DNA of 64,000 nt from Pelomonas sp. V22 (GCF_030014915.1 NZ_JAGIXS010000001.1:1922001-1986000); one strand, 5' to 3'; positions 1-8,527 are shown, counted from the first letter of the stretch. The notes: generated by a model not told the origin, from the sequence alone. Program-made: numbers and translations.

Positions 1-878
1 GCGGAGTCGCCCTGGGGCGGCACGCAGCGCTGGCGCAAGGCGGGGGAGAACAGCGGCGCGAGGCGCAGCGCGACGCTGCCGCACAAGGCCATCGGAAGAT
101 CACCGGCGGGGTCGAGCGCGGTGGCCATCTTCTCGAGCTCGGCCACGGCTTCCTGGACAAAAGCCTGCGCGGCCTGATCACTCTCGGCATGGTCAAAGAC
201 CAGCGGCGCCAGGCTGGCATAGCCATGCTGGCCAGCGGCGGCACACCAGGCCAGCAGGGTTTCGCGGTCATGGCCGCACTGGGCCCACACGGCGCGGGCC
301 AGCGAGCCGGCCTCGGCGCGACCATCGAGCGCCTGATGGGCGTGGCGCATCGCCTTTTGGCCGAGCCAGGCACCACTGCCTTCGTCACCAATCACCCAGC
401 CCCAGCCGCCTATGCAGTCTTCGCTCAAGTCGCGGCGGATGACCTCGCCCACCGAGCCCGTGCCAGAAGCGATCACCGCACCCGGCTGGCCGCCATGGGC
501 GCCGAGCACGGTGGTGTAACCGTCGTTGCAGAGCGTCAGCAGTGCGTAGCCGGGCTGCGTGGCCCGAAGCTCGGCCGCGTCGGCCGCCACGCCGGCGCCG
601 GAAAGACCGAGGCCGATGGCGCATTCGGAGAGATCGAGCTGGGCAATGCCCGCTTGCTGGCAAGCCGCTTGCAGCGCCTGCTGGATGTGGGTCCAGGCCT
701 GGGCCACGCCCTGGCCCAGGGCCGAGGGACCGGCCTCGCCCTGCCCGAGCAGCTCGCCATCGAGGCTGGCCAGCCGCAGCCGCGTGCCCGTGCCACCGCC
801 ATCGACTCCAACAAGGTAGCGCACGGCGGTCACAGCTTGGGACGCTGCGCTGGATTCAGAGTGGGTGGCGGACGTCAT
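1..878 (-). CDS. BadF/BcrA-type sugar kinase, N-acetylglucosamine kinase-like (3' end outside the window)
   Basis: The minus-strand reading frame is open from the ATG at 878 to the left edge, so the C-terminus is missing. I translated it by hand. After about 20 variable residues it shows the actin-like ATPase phosphate-1 motif GVDGGGTGTR, then a GTGSVGE segment and the GGWGWVIGDEGSGAWLG stretch typical of BadF/BadG/BcrA/BcrD-family GlcNAc kinases. The family phosphorylates free GlcNAc or glucosamine with ATP in the cytoplasm. That substrate is inferred from the family and not proven here. The gene lies downstream of ung in the same direction but has its own upstream region with repeated ATACCA/TGGTAT half-sites, so it is probably separately regulated. 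Confidence 0.8.
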   Translation of the reverse strand, partial: MTSATHSESSAASQAVTAVRYLVGVDGGGTGTRLRLASLDGELLGQGEAGPSALGQGVAQAWTHIQQALQAACQQAGIAQLDLSECAIGLGLSGAGVAADAAELRATQPGYALLTLCNDGYTTVLGAHGGQPGAVIASGTGSVGEVIRRDLSEDCIGGWGWVIGDEGSGAWLGQKAMRHAHQALDGRAEAGSLARAVWAQCGHDRETLLAWCAAAGQHGYASLAPLVFDHAESDQAAQAFVQEAVAELEKMATALDPAGDLPMALCGSVALRLAPLFSPALRQRCVPPQGDS

Positions 879-882
879 GGTG

Positions 883-1021
883 ATACCAGTCTAATACCAA
901 ACGCTTTCGAGCGTCAATTGGTATTCCACTGGTTTTGATCCTGAGAAAAGCCGCTGGTCAGAGTGACAAAAGCGGGCTCAAGGCCGTCCGGGAATCAGAT
1001 CACCATACCAGTTTAGAACCA
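883..1021. promoter_or_regulatory. Operator cluster of paired TGGTAT/ATACCA half-sites upstream of the kinase gene
   Basis: Three pairs of half-sites each have an 11-bp period: ATACCA at 883 and 894, TGGTAT at 919 with TGGTTT at 930 (opposite orientation), and ATACCA at 1005 with the weaker GAACCA at 1016. They fill the 177-bp gap between the ung stop and the kinase start. GntR- and LacI-family regulators of amino-sugar genes are known to bind sites of this general kind. The regulator cannot be named from this window. Confidence 0.5.
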
Positions 1022-1055
1022 AGCCGCCGATTGGTGGCAGCCCTAGGCGCACGCT

Positions 1056-1754
1056 TTAGTCGCCCAGCGCCCAGTCGAGGGGTAGACCCTGGCTGGCGAG
1101 CCAGTCGGCCGCCCGCGAGAAATGCCCGCAGCCGATGAAAGGCTGGGGTGGGCGCGTGGCCGACAAAGGCGACGGATGGTTGGCCTGCAGCAGCAGGTGC
1201 TGCGGCCCAGCCGCCTGGATCAGCGGCGCCTTGGCCTGGGCGTGAGCCCCCCAGAGCATGAAGACCTTGGGTGAGGCCTCGCGCGCCGCCGCCTGGATCA
1301 AGGCGTCGGTCAGCGACTCCCAGCCTTGCTTGGCATGGCTGGCCGGCGCGCCGTCTTCCACCGTAAGACAGGTGTTGAGCAGCAGCACGCCGCGCTCGGC
1401 CCAGGCGCCGAGGTGCGGACTCATCGGGGGCTGCTGGCCCAGGTCGCGCTGCAGCTCCTTGAAGATGTTGCGCAGGCTGGGCGGAACCTTGTGGCCGGCC
1501 GGCACCGAGAAGGCGAGGCCCTCGGCCTGGCCGGGGCCGTGATACGGGTCCTGGCCGAGGATGACGACGCGGGTGCGCGCCAGCGGCGTCAGGCGCAGCG
1601 CGCGGAACGGATCGGGCGGATAGATCGTCGCGCCCGCTGTCTCACGTTGGGACAGATGGGCCAGCAGGCCCTGGCCGGCCGGGCTGGCGCGCCAGGCGTC
1701 CAGCAGCGGTTGCCAGCCGGCATCGACCCGCCAATCGAGCGGCAGCAGCTTCAC
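1056..1754 (-). CDS. ung: Uracil-DNA glycosylase, family 1
   Basis: 232 residues, the usual length for Ung. It removes uracil from DNA in base excision repair. The water-activating motif GQDPYHG is at residues 67-73, with the catalytic Asp at 69, and the DNA-intercalating HPSPLS motif is near residue 193. The start is GTG at 1754, overlapping the trpC stop by 4 bp (GTGA). Ung is therefore probably translated from the trp transcript by coupling. No defects seen. Confidence 0.95.
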   Translation of the reverse strand: MKLLPLDWRVDAGWQPLLDAWRASPAGQGLLAHLSQRETAGATIYPPDPFRALRLTPLARTRVVILGQDPYHGPGQAEGLAFSVPAGHKVPPSLRNIFKELQRDLGQQPPMSPHLGAWAERGVLLLNTCLTVEDGAPASHAKQGWESLTDALIQAAAREASPKVFMLWGAHAQAKAPLIQAAGPQHLLLQANHPSPLSATRPPQPFIGCGHFSRAADWLASQGLPLDWALGD

Positions 1755-2542
1755 GAGAAGAACAACTCGGCCAGCGCCTTGCCCGGCACTGGTGCGCGCA
1801 TGAAAGCCTCGCCGACCAGGAAGGCATTGACCTGGGCCGCGCGCATGGTCTGCACATCGGCCGGGCCGAGGATGCCGGATTCGGTCACCAGCAGGCGATC
1901 CGAAGGCACGTTCTTCAAGAGGCCCAGCGTCGTGTCCAGCGTGACCTCGAAAGTGCGCAGATTGCGGTTGTTGATGCCGACCAGCGGTGTCTTCAATTTC
2001 AGTGCGCGGTCCAGTTCACGGCCATCGTGTACCTCGACCAGGACGTCGAGCCCGAGGCTCGAGGCGCAGGCCTCGAGGTCGGCCATCAGCGCATCTTCAA
2101 GACTCGCGGCGATCAAGAGGATGCAGTCCGCGCCCATCGCCCGCGCTTCGAAGACCTGGTACTCGTCGACCATGAAGTCCTTGCGCAGCACCGGCAGCTC
2201 GCAGGCCGCGCGGGCCGCCTGCAGGTAGGCGACCGAGCCCTGGAAGAAAGGCTCGTCGGTCAGCACGCTGAGGCAGGCCGCGCCATGGGCCGCATAGCTC
2301 TCGGCAATCTCGGCCGGACGGAAGTCTTCGCGGATCACGCCCTTGCTGGGGCTGGCCTTCTTGATCTCGGCGATCACAGCACTCTTGCCGGCGGCGACCT
2401 TGGCGCGCAGCGCCTTCTCGAAGCCGCGCAGGTCGCGCCGGCCCTCGGCTTCTTCACGGACGCTGGCGAGCGAGCGGCGCCGCTTGGCGGCCGCCACTTC
2501 CTCATGCTTGACCGCGTTGATCTTGTTCAGGATGTCGGACAT
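1751..2542 (-). CDS. trpC: Indole-3-glycerol phosphate synthase
   Basis: 263 residues, a typical stand-alone TrpC. It converts carboxyphenylamino-deoxyribulose phosphate to indole-3-glycerol phosphate in tryptophan synthesis. The (beta/alpha)8 landmarks are visible: [11 protein letters not shown] near residue 60, then GINNRNL and VTESGI towards the C-terminus. The start codon lies 5 bp after the trpD stop and the 3' end overlaps ung, so it sits in the middle of a tight operon. Expression now depends on whatever promoter drives the operon fragment downstream of the inserted element. Confidence 0.95.
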   Translation of the reverse strand: MSDILNKINAVKHEEVAAAKRRRSLASVREEAEGRRDLRGFEKALRAKVAAGKSAVIAEIKKASPSKGVIREDFRPAEIAESYAAHGAACLSVLTDEPFFQGSVAYLQAARAACELPVLRKDFMVDEYQVFEARAMGADCILLIAASLEDALMADLEACASSLGLDVLVEVHDGRELDRALKLKTPLVGINNRNLRTFEVTLDTTLGLLKNVPSDRLLVTESGILGPADVQTMRAAQVNAFLVGEAFMRAPVPGKALAELFFS

Positions 2543-2547
2543 GGTGC

Positions 2548-3582
2548 TCAGGCCTTCCCCAGTGCCTGCGTGGCTGCGACGAACTGGTCCAGCTTGGCGC
2601 GCGCCGCGCCGCTGGCAATCGCCTCTCTGGCCTTGGCAATGCCGGAGGCAATCGAATCGACCACATTGGCCGCGTACAGCGTCGCGCCAGCGTTCAGCAG
2701 GACGATGTCGCGGGCCGCGCCAGCCTCATTGGCCAGTGCACCGAGCAGCATCACGCGCGACTCTTCCGGGCCGGCCACCTTGAGGCTGCGGTTGCTGACC
2801 ATGTGGAGTCCGAAGTCTTCCGGATGGATCTCGTACTCGCGCACCTCGCCGTCCTTCAGCTCACCCACCAGCGTCGCCGCGCCCAGCGAGATCTCGTCCA
2901 TGCCGTCCTTGCCATAGACCACCACCGCATGCTCGGCGCCGAGGCGCTGCATCACGCGCACCTGGATGCCCACGAGGTCGGGGTGGAACACGCCCATCAG
3001 GATGTTGGGTGCGCCGGCCGGGTTGGTCAGCGGTCCGAGGATGTTGAAGATGGTGCGCACGCCCAGTTCCTTGCGCACCGGGGCGATGTTCTTCATCGCC
3101 GGGTGGTGGTTGGGCGCGAACATGAAGCCGATGCCGGTCTGTTCGATGCTCTGCGCCACCTGCTCGGGCTTGAGCATGATGTTGGCGCCGAGCGCCTCCA
3201 GCACATCGGCGCTGCCGGTCTTGCTGGAGACGCTGCGGTTGCCATGCTTGGCCACCTGGGCGCCGGCCGCAGCGGCCACGAACATCGAGCAGGTCGAGAT
3301 GTTGAAGGTGTGGGCGCCATCGCCACCGGTGCCGACCACGTCCACCAGGTGCTTGCCCGGCGGCACCGGCACCTTGTTGGAGAGCTCGCGCATCACCTGC
3401 GCGGCGGCCGTGATCTCGCCGATGGTTTCCTTCTTGACGCGCAGGCCGATCAAGAGGGCCGAGGCGATCACCGGCGACATCTCGCCGGCCATGATGCGGC
3501 GCATCAGCGACAGCATCTCGTCGTGGAAGATCTCGCGGTGCTCGATGACGCGGGTCAGGGCTTCGTTGTCTGAAATGGGCAT
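2548..3582 (-). CDS. trpD: Anthranilate phosphoribosyltransferase
   Basis: 344 residues, the normal family length. It transfers phosphoribosyl from PRPP to anthranilate. The PRPP-binding GTGGDG motif is at 84-89 and KHGNRS, which contacts substrate and metal, is at 112-117. A clear Shine-Dalgarno TGAGGA lies about 9 bp upstream of the ATG and overlaps the end of the threonine aldolase gene, which ties the two together. No sign of decay. Confidence 0.95.
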   Translation of the reverse strand: MPISDNEALTRVIEHREIFHDEMLSLMRRIMAGEMSPVIASALLIGLRVKKETIGEITAAAQVMRELSNKVPVPPGKHLVDVVGTGGDGAHTFNISTCSMFVAAAAGAQVAKHGNRSVSSKTGSADVLEALGANIMLKPEQVAQSIEQTGIGFMFAPNHHPAMKNIAPVRKELGVRTIFNILGPLTNPAGAPNILMGVFHPDLVGIQVRVMQRLGAEHAVVVYGKDGMDEISLGAATLVGELKDGEVREYEIHPEDFGLHMVSNRSLKVAGPEESRVMLLGALANEAGAARDIVLLNAGATLYAANVVDSIASGIAKAREAIASGAARAKLDQFVAATQALGKA

Positions 3583-3591
3583 CGCAAATCC

Positions 3592-4617
3592 TCAGGAAGC
3601 AAAGTACTCGCGCATCGCGGCGATGGCGTGGTCAACGCCAGCGGCGTCGACATCGAGGTGGGTCACGAAGCGCAAGCGGTACAGGCCGGTGGCCAGCACG
3701 CCGCGCGATTTCAGGAAGGGGACGACGCCGGCGGCCTTGTCACCGGCCACGTCAACAAACACGATGTTCGTCTGCGGCGTTTCGACGCTCACGCCCGGCA
3801 GGCCCTGCAGGCCTTCGGCCAGGCGGCGAGCCAGCGCATGATCTTCAGCCAGGCGTGCCACATGGTGGTCCAGCGCGTGATGCGCTGCCGCCGCCAGCAG
3901 GCCGGCCTGGCGCATGCCGCCGCCACACATCTTGCGCCAGCGGTGGGCCTGCTTGATCAGCTCACGGCTGCCGCACAGCACCGAGCCAACGGGCGCGCCG
4001 AGGCCCTTGGAGAAGCAGACCGAGACGCTGTCGAAATGGCTGCAGATCTCGCGCGCCGCTTGATACGGATCGCCGCCCGCCGCCACCGCCGCGTTGAACA
4101 GCCGCGCCCCGTCCAGATGGCGGGCCAGGCCCTTGCGCTGCGCCAGCGCCGAGGCTTCCGCGAGATAGCTCATGGGCAGCACCTTGCCGCCTATGGTGTT
4201 CTCCAGCGTCAGCAGCTTGGTGCGCGCAAAGTGGGCGTCGTCGGGCTTGATCTGCGCCTCGATCTCGCTCAAGGGCAGCGAGCCATCGGGCGCATGGGCA
4301 ATCGGCTGCGGCTGGATCGAACCCAGGACGGCCGCACCGCCACCTTCCCAGCGGTAGGTGTGGGCGTACTGGCCGACCAGGTATTCATCACCGCGCTGGC
4401 AATGGCTCAGCAGCGCGCAGAGATTGCTCTGGGTGCCGGTGGGCATGAAGAGCGCGGCATCGAAGCCAAGGCGCTCAGCCGTTGCCGCCTGCAGGGCATT
4501 GACGCTGGGGTCGTCGCCGAACACGTCGTCGCCGAGCGGCGCGGCCTGCATGGCGGCGCGCATGGCGGCGGTCGGCTGGGTGACGGTGTCGCTGCGGAGA
4601 TCAACTGCGGTCGTCAT
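3592..4617 (-). CDS. ltaE: Low-specificity L-threonine aldolase, PLP enzyme, inside the trp operon
   Basis: 341 residues, as expected for this fold-type I PLP family. It splits L-threonine/allo-threonine into glycine and acetaldehyde. The N-terminal VDLRSDTVTQPT signature is present. The likely PLP aspartate is in HLDGARLFNA (D169), and the Schiff-base lysine is in CFSKGLGAPVG (K204). The start is 3 bp after the trpG stop and the stop is 9 bp before trpD, so it is embedded in the trp operon. Tryptophan biosynthesis does not need it. It may be a local insertion of the group or a link to glycine/serine supply. Confidence 0.9.
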   Translation of the reverse strand: MTTAVDLRSDTVTQPTAAMRAAMQAAPLGDDVFGDDPSVNALQAATAERLGFDAALFMPTGTQSNLCALLSHCQRGDEYLVGQYAHTYRWEGGGAAVLGSIQPQPIAHAPDGSLPLSEIEAQIKPDDAHFARTKLLTLENTIGGKVLPMSYLAEASALAQRKGLARHLDGARLFNAAVAAGGDPYQAAREICSHFDSVSVCFSKGLGAPVGSVLCGSRELIKQAHRWRKMCGGGMRQAGLLAAAAHHALDHHVARLAEDHALARRLAEGLQGLPGVSVETPQTNIVFVDVAGDKAAGVVPFLKSRGVLATGLYRLRFVTHLDVDAAGVDHAIAAMREYFAS

Positions 4618-4620
4618 GAT

Positions 4621-5205
4621 TTACAGCGCCAGGTGGAGGAAGTTCTTCAGCATCGCATGGCCGTGCTCGGACAGGATGGACTCCGGATGGAACTGCACAC
4701 CCTCCAGCGGCGTGGCCGTGCCGGCCAGTTCGCGGTGGCGCACGCCCATGATCTCGCCGTCCTCGCTGCGTGCGCTGACGTCCAACACCGCTGGCAGCGT
4801 GGCCTCCTCGATCACCAGCGAGTGGTAGCGGATCACGCTGAAGTCGCGGGGCAGGCCTTTGAACACACCCTTCTGATCGGTCGTGATCGTGCTGGCCTTG
4901 CCGTGCATCTGCGTCTGGGCACGCACGATCTTGCCGCCCAGCGCCGCACCAATGCTTTGATGGCCCAGGCACACACCGAGGATGGGCAGCTTGCCCATGA
5001 AGGCCTGGATGGCCGCCACGCAGACACCGGCTTCGGCCGGCGAGCAGGGGCCGGGCGAGAACACCAGGTGGTCGGGCTTCAGGGCGCCTATTTCCGCGAC
5101 CGTGATCTGGTCGTTGCGCACCACCTTCACGTCGGCACCGAGCTCGCCGAAGTACTGCACCAAGTTGAATGTGAAGCTGTCGTAGTTGTCGATCATCAGC
5201 AGCAT
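4621..5205 (-). CDS. trpG: Anthranilate synthase glutaminase subunit, separated from trpE by the element
   Basis: 194 residues, complete. It supplies ammonia from glutamine to TrpE. The oxyanion strand [13 protein letters not shown], the nucleophile Cys79 in LGVCLGHQS and the His173/Glu175 pair in FHPES are all present, so the glutaminase triad is intact. The first 17 bases of the gene are one copy of the element's direct repeat, so the element inserted exactly at the 5' end of trpG. Upstream DNA is now element sequence (GAGTTAGTGATTTT before the ATG) with only a poor ribosome-binding site. The original strong GAGGGG lies at the end of trpE, 25 kb away. I see no convincing sigma-70 promoter in the first 100 bp. 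Confidence 0.96.
   Translation of the reverse strand: MLLMIDNYDSFTFNLVQYFGELGADVKVVRNDQITVAEIGALKPDHLVFSPGPCSPAEAGVCVAAIQAFMGKLPILGVCLGHQSIGAALGGKIVRAQTQMHGKASTITTDQKGVFKGLPRDFSVIRYHSLVIEEATLPAVLDVSARSEDGEIMGVRHRELAGTATPLEGVQFHPESILSEHGHAMLKNFLHLAL
5189..5205. repeat. Attachment-site core, left copy (first 17 bases of trpG)
   Basis: TCGATCATCAGCAGCAT, identical to 30138-30154. On the minus strand it is the first 17 bases of trpG (codons for MLLMI plus two bases). Similarity continues more weakly for a few bases into the gene (GACAAC here, GATAAG at the other end). Confidence 0.88.
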
Positions 5206-5223
5206 AAAATCACTAACTCATTG

Positions 5224-5290
5224 ATTTGATTCAGATTTTTAGGCATCAAATCGCGAAAACTTCGATTGATACCCGCATCGTTACCCGCAA
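5224..5290. promoter_or_regulatory. Element left-end recombination or regulatory sites
   Basis: Two direct ACCCGCA repeats start at 5271 and 5283, 12 bp apart. The second is part of TTACCCGCAA, which recurs exactly at 30011-30020 inside the right end. They are good candidates for integrase arm-type sites. Next to them ATTTGAT (5224-5230) and ATCAAAT (5245-5251) form an inverted repeat, similar in core to the AAATCAAC/GTTGATTT repeat at the right end. The same segment is now the 5' leader of trpG. Confidence 0.5.
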
Positions 5291-6111
5291 TACTTGACGC
5301 TGCACCCGCCCTCCCCGGATGTTTCCGAGAGCGTGAAGGTCTTAGGTGGCGCGCAACGGGTTTAGGTTCTCAGCGCGTCGATGGCTTCCGCCATCGCCAA
5401 GAACATCCGAATCGATCAATGCTGCTGACGACTTGCTCACCAACACGGGTCACCGCGCCTCGTCCGAGCCACAGCTCCGCCAGCAACCGCCGGTCGCCGA
5501 ACTCAATGCCAATTGGTCGGTCAATAGATGACAAAACGAAGCTGCAAGAGGTTGATACGTTCCGACATTATCTACAGTTCGTAGTCGACCCAATTCTCGA
5601 CATGCTTCGCCATTCAAAAGCGTAGCCTTTGCCTGTCTGGGCGCCCGGATCTTGGCGCAGGTATGGCGCACCAAGCCAGCGTCGTCGTCCGCGGCGATAG
5701 AGCACCTCTGACCTGCCCCAACTGCCAACGGTGGGGCTGCAGGACTGACTCTTCGCCGACACCGCATGTATCGGCAAGCGGGCCGCGGCGATGATGGGCT
5801 TTCTGCACTCGGCACACGTCATCGCGTCGGCCCCTACGCTCACCTTTCCTGCGTGCTGGAGCATTTGCAGCCTCAACTGGCGACCAGGATCGACAGCATC
5901 TGGCCAAATCGATGGGAGGTGGCGATCTCAGACAACCGACCCACCTTGGAGGCGTCAGAATGGGATCGCTGGATGCGAACTGATCGCCTCACGCCTTCCG
6001 GCGCCAGACTGCGGCGCCAACCAGGGGGCGCCACAGGAAATCCTTGCCCCAATGGGCCTTGCCTGCAGCCTACAGAACTCGCCAGCAGGCGAGCCTTGGC
6101 AGAAGATTACG
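5291..6111. other. Element end region without a convincing intact gene
   Basis: About 820 bp. Overlapping open frames exist on both strands, but none has a ribosome-binding site plus a recognisable protein pattern. The best coding trace is on the minus strand around 5450-5822 (listed separately). No tRNA, terminator with a T-run, or tandem repeat was seen. Confidence 0.4.
5450..5822 (-). pseudogene. Possible frameshifted small Cys-containing ORF
   Basis: One minus frame starting at 5822 encodes MTCAECRKPIIAAARLPIHA, with a zinc-ribbon-like CxxC. It then becomes implausibly Arg-rich near 5690-5700. A second minus frame over the same DNA continues with a more protein-like ADDDAGLVRHTCAKIRAP, and stays open to 5450. 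A single indel in the CGACGACGAC run near 5690 would join them into a protein with a CxxC...C pattern. This is reading by eye; a chance overlap is quite possible. Confidence 0.2.
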
Positions 6112-6336
6112 TCAGAAGCCAGCAACCCTGTTCGAGTTGCAAGGCAGCAGCCGATCCTCCAGCGAATCCCGCAGAGCCGCAGCCGTCGCCTTGGCCTCCT
6201 GGCGCATCAGGAATGCACTCTGCTCCCTCACGCATTCACGCTGGCCTTGAAATCGCTGCAGCAACGATTCCGGCTCAGGCGTCGGCCGCGGATTCAGCGA
6301 CTGACGGTATTCGCCCAAGAGGTGTCTAGCTTCCAT
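6112..6336 (-). CDS. Small hypothetical protein, 74 residues, downstream of the Ntn-hydrolase
   Basis: Starts 12 bp after the stop of the Ntn-hydrolase gene on the same strand, so it would be the last gene of that operon. The sequence is polar and helical in look (ESLLQRFQGQRECVREQSAF, then MRQEAKATAAALRDSLEDRL). There is no signal peptide or membrane segment. The ribosome-binding site (GTGGGG, about 10 bp upstream) is weak. I do not recognise a family. It could also be the front part of a longer decayed gene. Confidence 0.4.
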   Translation of the reverse strand: MEARHLLGEYRQSLNPRPTPEPESLLQRFQGQRECVREQSAFLMRQEAKATAAALRDSLEDRLLPCNSNRVAGF

Positions 6337-6348
6337 GTGTATGCCCCA

Positions 6349-7611
6349 CTAAGCCTTCATTCGGTTCACATACCGCAGATTTAGATCAGGCTCGAAGAAG
6401 TGCTTCCTCTTGAGCCAGACAAGACCTTCGGCTTTCGTTACCACTGCAACGTCAATCGGGCCACCGACAGACTCCGACGGGGATGTCACCCGCTCCCGCA
6501 ACGCTTCCAAGACCAGCAAAGATTCTGCCAGATGTCCCATCTCAGACACGCTGAGACTGTTCAATACCCGCCGCAGCGGGTAGAAGTTCTCATCCCAGTT
6601 CCGCTGCTTGAAGTCCTTTAAGAACTCAGCGTGGCGCTTCGCCCTCACGGACTGTTCAAGTGCACCCGGGAGTGCCGTACCTGCAGCCTTGATGTCATCG
6701 AAAATGTTGTCGATCAGCCGGGAACTGCACCCATGATTGATGGCAGTTAGCGTTGTGTCGAATCCATCTGTGAATCGCTCGATCATCGAGGACTGCGCAA
6801 ACGGCTGAATCCAAGCAGCGTTGTCATGGGTGATCGCGTAACTATTCTCTGACTTCCAGAAGAGCGTCCCTGCAATATGCCCATACAACCGAATATGCGA
6901 GAAGCTGGGGAATATCTCTTCAGCCCCGTATCCCGCCAACACCACTCCCGTTGAAGGCAAGAAGTCTGCAGGTCTTTTGACCAAAGCTTCACAGGCTAAC
7001 TGCCTAAGCAGTGCTGCGTCGGAGTACTTCCACCGCTCATCAGCGGCCAGTTCATCTGCAAGGTCTGCCTGCATCGCATTGGATGCAGTCTGCGCGGCCA
7101 AGTAGTCTCCAGCAGTTAAAGGCGACGCCAGGGACTCTTGAGATAACTCGGCGTCAACTTTGGTAGCGCCTGCTGTCCAGGCCGCCCGGCGGTCAACCTC
7201 AGTAGCGCCCTGATCGATAAAGATGGGATGAAATCTCTCAATCTCGCCTAGCACATAGACGGCCGCAGCGAACAGGCGCTTCGTCAGCAAATCATCCCGG
7301 AGTGGCTGTGGAAAGACTGAGGCGTTGCACTGCAAGTAGCTAAGCAATGCACCCTGATAGTCAGCCAATTTCGGTCGCTGGGGCGATGCTGCATCTTGGA
7401 CACGAAACAACTTCGCAACCAACTCCCAGGGCACCCTGTCAATGTCAGCTGAGCCGTAGATGGTCAAGGCGACGTTGCCATACGCGCTGACATCAAAAAT
7501 CTTGTTAGCTGCCTTCGAGTACCGCGGATGGGGCGCCCTGCCGGTGGTCACGGCACTGTCTGCCGCGATTACGACAGCTTCCTTGTTCAGCATTAGCACT
7601 TCGCTGGTCAC
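6349..7611 (-). CDS. Proteasome-like N-terminal-nucleophile hydrolase family protein
   Basis: 420 residues. The start is GTG at 7611, chosen because GGGAGG lies 8 bp upstream and because it places Thr directly after the initiator Met. The N-terminus MTSEVLMLNKEAVVIAADSA matches the first strands of proteasome beta subunits and HslV. Counting Thr2 as residue 1, the Asp of AADS is exactly residue 17. The Lys of NKIF falls at 36, against the canonical 33, with a short insert between. A GSADIDRVP stretch follows, like the GSAAD region of that fold. About 300 further residues, helical in look, have no recognised domain. Predicted role: a self-maturing protease or amidohydrolase after Met removal. 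The substrate is unknown. It is the last large gene of the PIN/ASCH/kinase operon. Confidence 0.65.
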   Translation of the reverse strand: MTSEVLMLNKEAVVIAADSAVTTGRAPHPRYSKAANKIFDVSAYGNVALTIYGSADIDRVPWELVAKLFRVQDAASPQRPKLADYQGALLSYLQCNASVFPQPLRDDLLTKRLFAAAVYVLGEIERFHPIFIDQGATEVDRRAAWTAGATKVDAELSQESLASPLTAGDYLAAQTASNAMQADLADELAADERWKYSDAALLRQLACEALVKRPADFLPSTGVVLAGYGAEEIFPSFSHIRLYGHIAGTLFWKSENSYAITHDNAAWIQPFAQSSMIERFTDGFDTTLTAINHGCSSRLIDNIFDDIKAAGTALPGALEQSVRAKRHAEFLKDFKQRNWDENFYPLRRVLNSLSVSEMGHLAESLLVLEALRERVTSPSESVGGPIDVAVVTKAEGLVWLKRKHFFEPDLNLRYVNRMKA

Positions 7612-7629
7612 TACATCCCTCCCTTTTTG

Positions 7630-7731
7630 CTATCGCGAAGTTTGCTCGGGAGTCCAGGCAACAAACAGGTGGACAACCCCACGTCGCCCGAGAGCGGCAT
7701 CAGCAAGCAATCTGTTCTTGCCTAGGCTCAT
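7630..7731 (-). CDS. Very small ORF (33 residues) coupled to the Cys-rich ORF
   Basis: ATG at 7731 overlaps the TGA of the frame-corrected Cys-rich ORF as ATGA. The ORF (MSLGKNRLLADAALGRRG and on to TSR) ends 18 bp before the GTG of the Ntn-hydrolase gene. The overlap and position are those of a translationally coupled gene. The length and the lack of any family make it tentative. It might simply carry ribosomes to the Ntn-hydrolase start. Confidence 0.35.
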   Translation of the reverse strand: MSLGKNRLLADAALGRRGVVHLFVAWTPEQTSR

Positions 7732-8010
7732 GCCGTCGGACGGCCCCGGGCCTTCGTCATCTTCTGGCGATACTCCATGACATTCTTGCCCACACACCCA
7801 GGGTCGAAAGCCTCCTCACCACAGGTCAACAACTCATACCCTTTCAGTGCCCCCCCCGGGGCAAAAGTCTGTCAACCCGAATTCAGCAGACACTGTTACC
7901 TTTCCGCCAGATTGCTCGGTCTCCGACGTGTGGGGCACAAGTAGAGACCCCTCAAGACGCCAGACTTTGGCACAGTTGGTGCACTCAAATCTACGCAGCA
8001 GCGCGAGCAA
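7728..8010 (-). pseudogene. Cys-rich (zinc-ribbon-like) small protein, frame broken at a G8 tract
   Basis: From a TTG at 8010, overlapping the 3' end of the kinase gene, the minus strand encodes RRFECTNCAKVWRLEG and on to GLTDFCPGGG, then stops soon after a run of eight G. Removing one G opens the next frame: LTCGEEAFDPGCVGKNVMEY, ending in MTKARGRPTA at the TGA of 7728. The corrected product is about 94 residues with Cys in CTNC, FCP, LTCG and PGC, which looks like a zinc-binding fold. Either the tract is phase-variable, the gene is inactivated, or the base count is a sequencing error. The start codon is uncertain. Confidence 0.5.
7850..7857. repeat. Homopolymer C8 (G8 in the coding strand)
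   Basis: Eight C followed by four G. It lies inside the Cys-rich ORF exactly where its frame changes. Tracts of this length slip during replication and are a known basis of phase variation, and they are also a common sequencing error. Confidence 0.9.
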
Positions 8011-8527
8011 ATGCTATGCATATAGCCTGTGACAGTTTCTCGACAGACGGGCAATGCAAGCTCACACAAGGCAGCATCAACTTCTTCGCAATCGCTGCGG
8101 CTTGCGCTGACTCAATTTTTGCCAACTCGCCAACTTCTTCGGCGGTCCAAGTCTGGTCCGATCGTTCTCGTAGGCGAGACAGCACCAACTCGTCCGGCGC
8201 AGTGAGGACGATCACTGCCTTGATGCCCAACTGACCAAAGACTTCGGCGCCAATTGATTCATGAACTGATGGTTGAGTCCTCAAGACGAAGTGGCCATCG
8301 AGAAGCAGCTGGTGTCCCAATTCCCGGATGCGATTCACGGCGGTGACAAGCGCCACTTGGTTTGCGTCGATCTCTTGGACCAACTTTTCTGCCGTCCATG
8401 AGGCGCTCCCTCGCTCCTCACGGATCAACTGGCTTGCCGTTGCGTGCCGTACTCCCAAAGATTCGCATGCCTGCTTGGCAAGATACGTCTTGCCGACTCC
8501 GTGCACGCCGGCCAGGAACACGGTCAT
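7991..8527 (-). CDS. P-loop ATP-binding protein, nucleoside/adenylate-kinase-like (AAA_18 type)
   Basis: 178 residues. Walker A is GVHGVGKT at 7-14 right at the N-terminus, followed by a kinase-style layout with LLLDGHFVLRT as the likely Walker B/substrate strand and a helical RLRERSD lid-like region. The size fits small NMP-kinase-like or cytidylate-kinase-like proteins acting on nucleotides or small molecules. It starts 2 bp after the ASCH gene and its end overlaps the Cys-rich ORF, so it is in the same operon. The substrate cannot be read from the sequence. Confidence 0.7.
   Translation of the reverse strand: MTVFLAGVHGVGKTYLAKQACESLGVRHATASQLIREERGSASWTAEKLVQEIDANQVALVTAVNRIRELGHQLLLDGHFVLRTQPSVHESIGAEVFGQLGIKAVIVLTAPDELVLSRLRERSDQTWTAEEVGELAKIESAQAAAIAKKLMLPCVSLHCPSVEKLSQAICIAFARAAA

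Noticed and set aside
189..938. Plus-strand open frame of 249 codons
   Set aside because: It is antisense to the BadF-type kinase gene, whose minus-strand translation shows clear family motifs.
5189..5205. tRNA gene as the integration target
   Set aside because: The repeat is the trpG start; no cloverleaf can be drawn around either copy.
5206..5330. Sigma-70 promoter for trpG in the element end
   Set aside because: TAAAAA and TTGCGG-like elements exist but without a matching partner at 16-18 bp; not good enough to annotate.
5766..6384. Two overlapping plus-strand open frames (187 and 197 codons) in the element end
   Set aside because: No ribosome-binding site, no family pattern, and low-complexity Pro/Arg/Ser content; one runs into the antisense of the Ntn-hydrolase gene.
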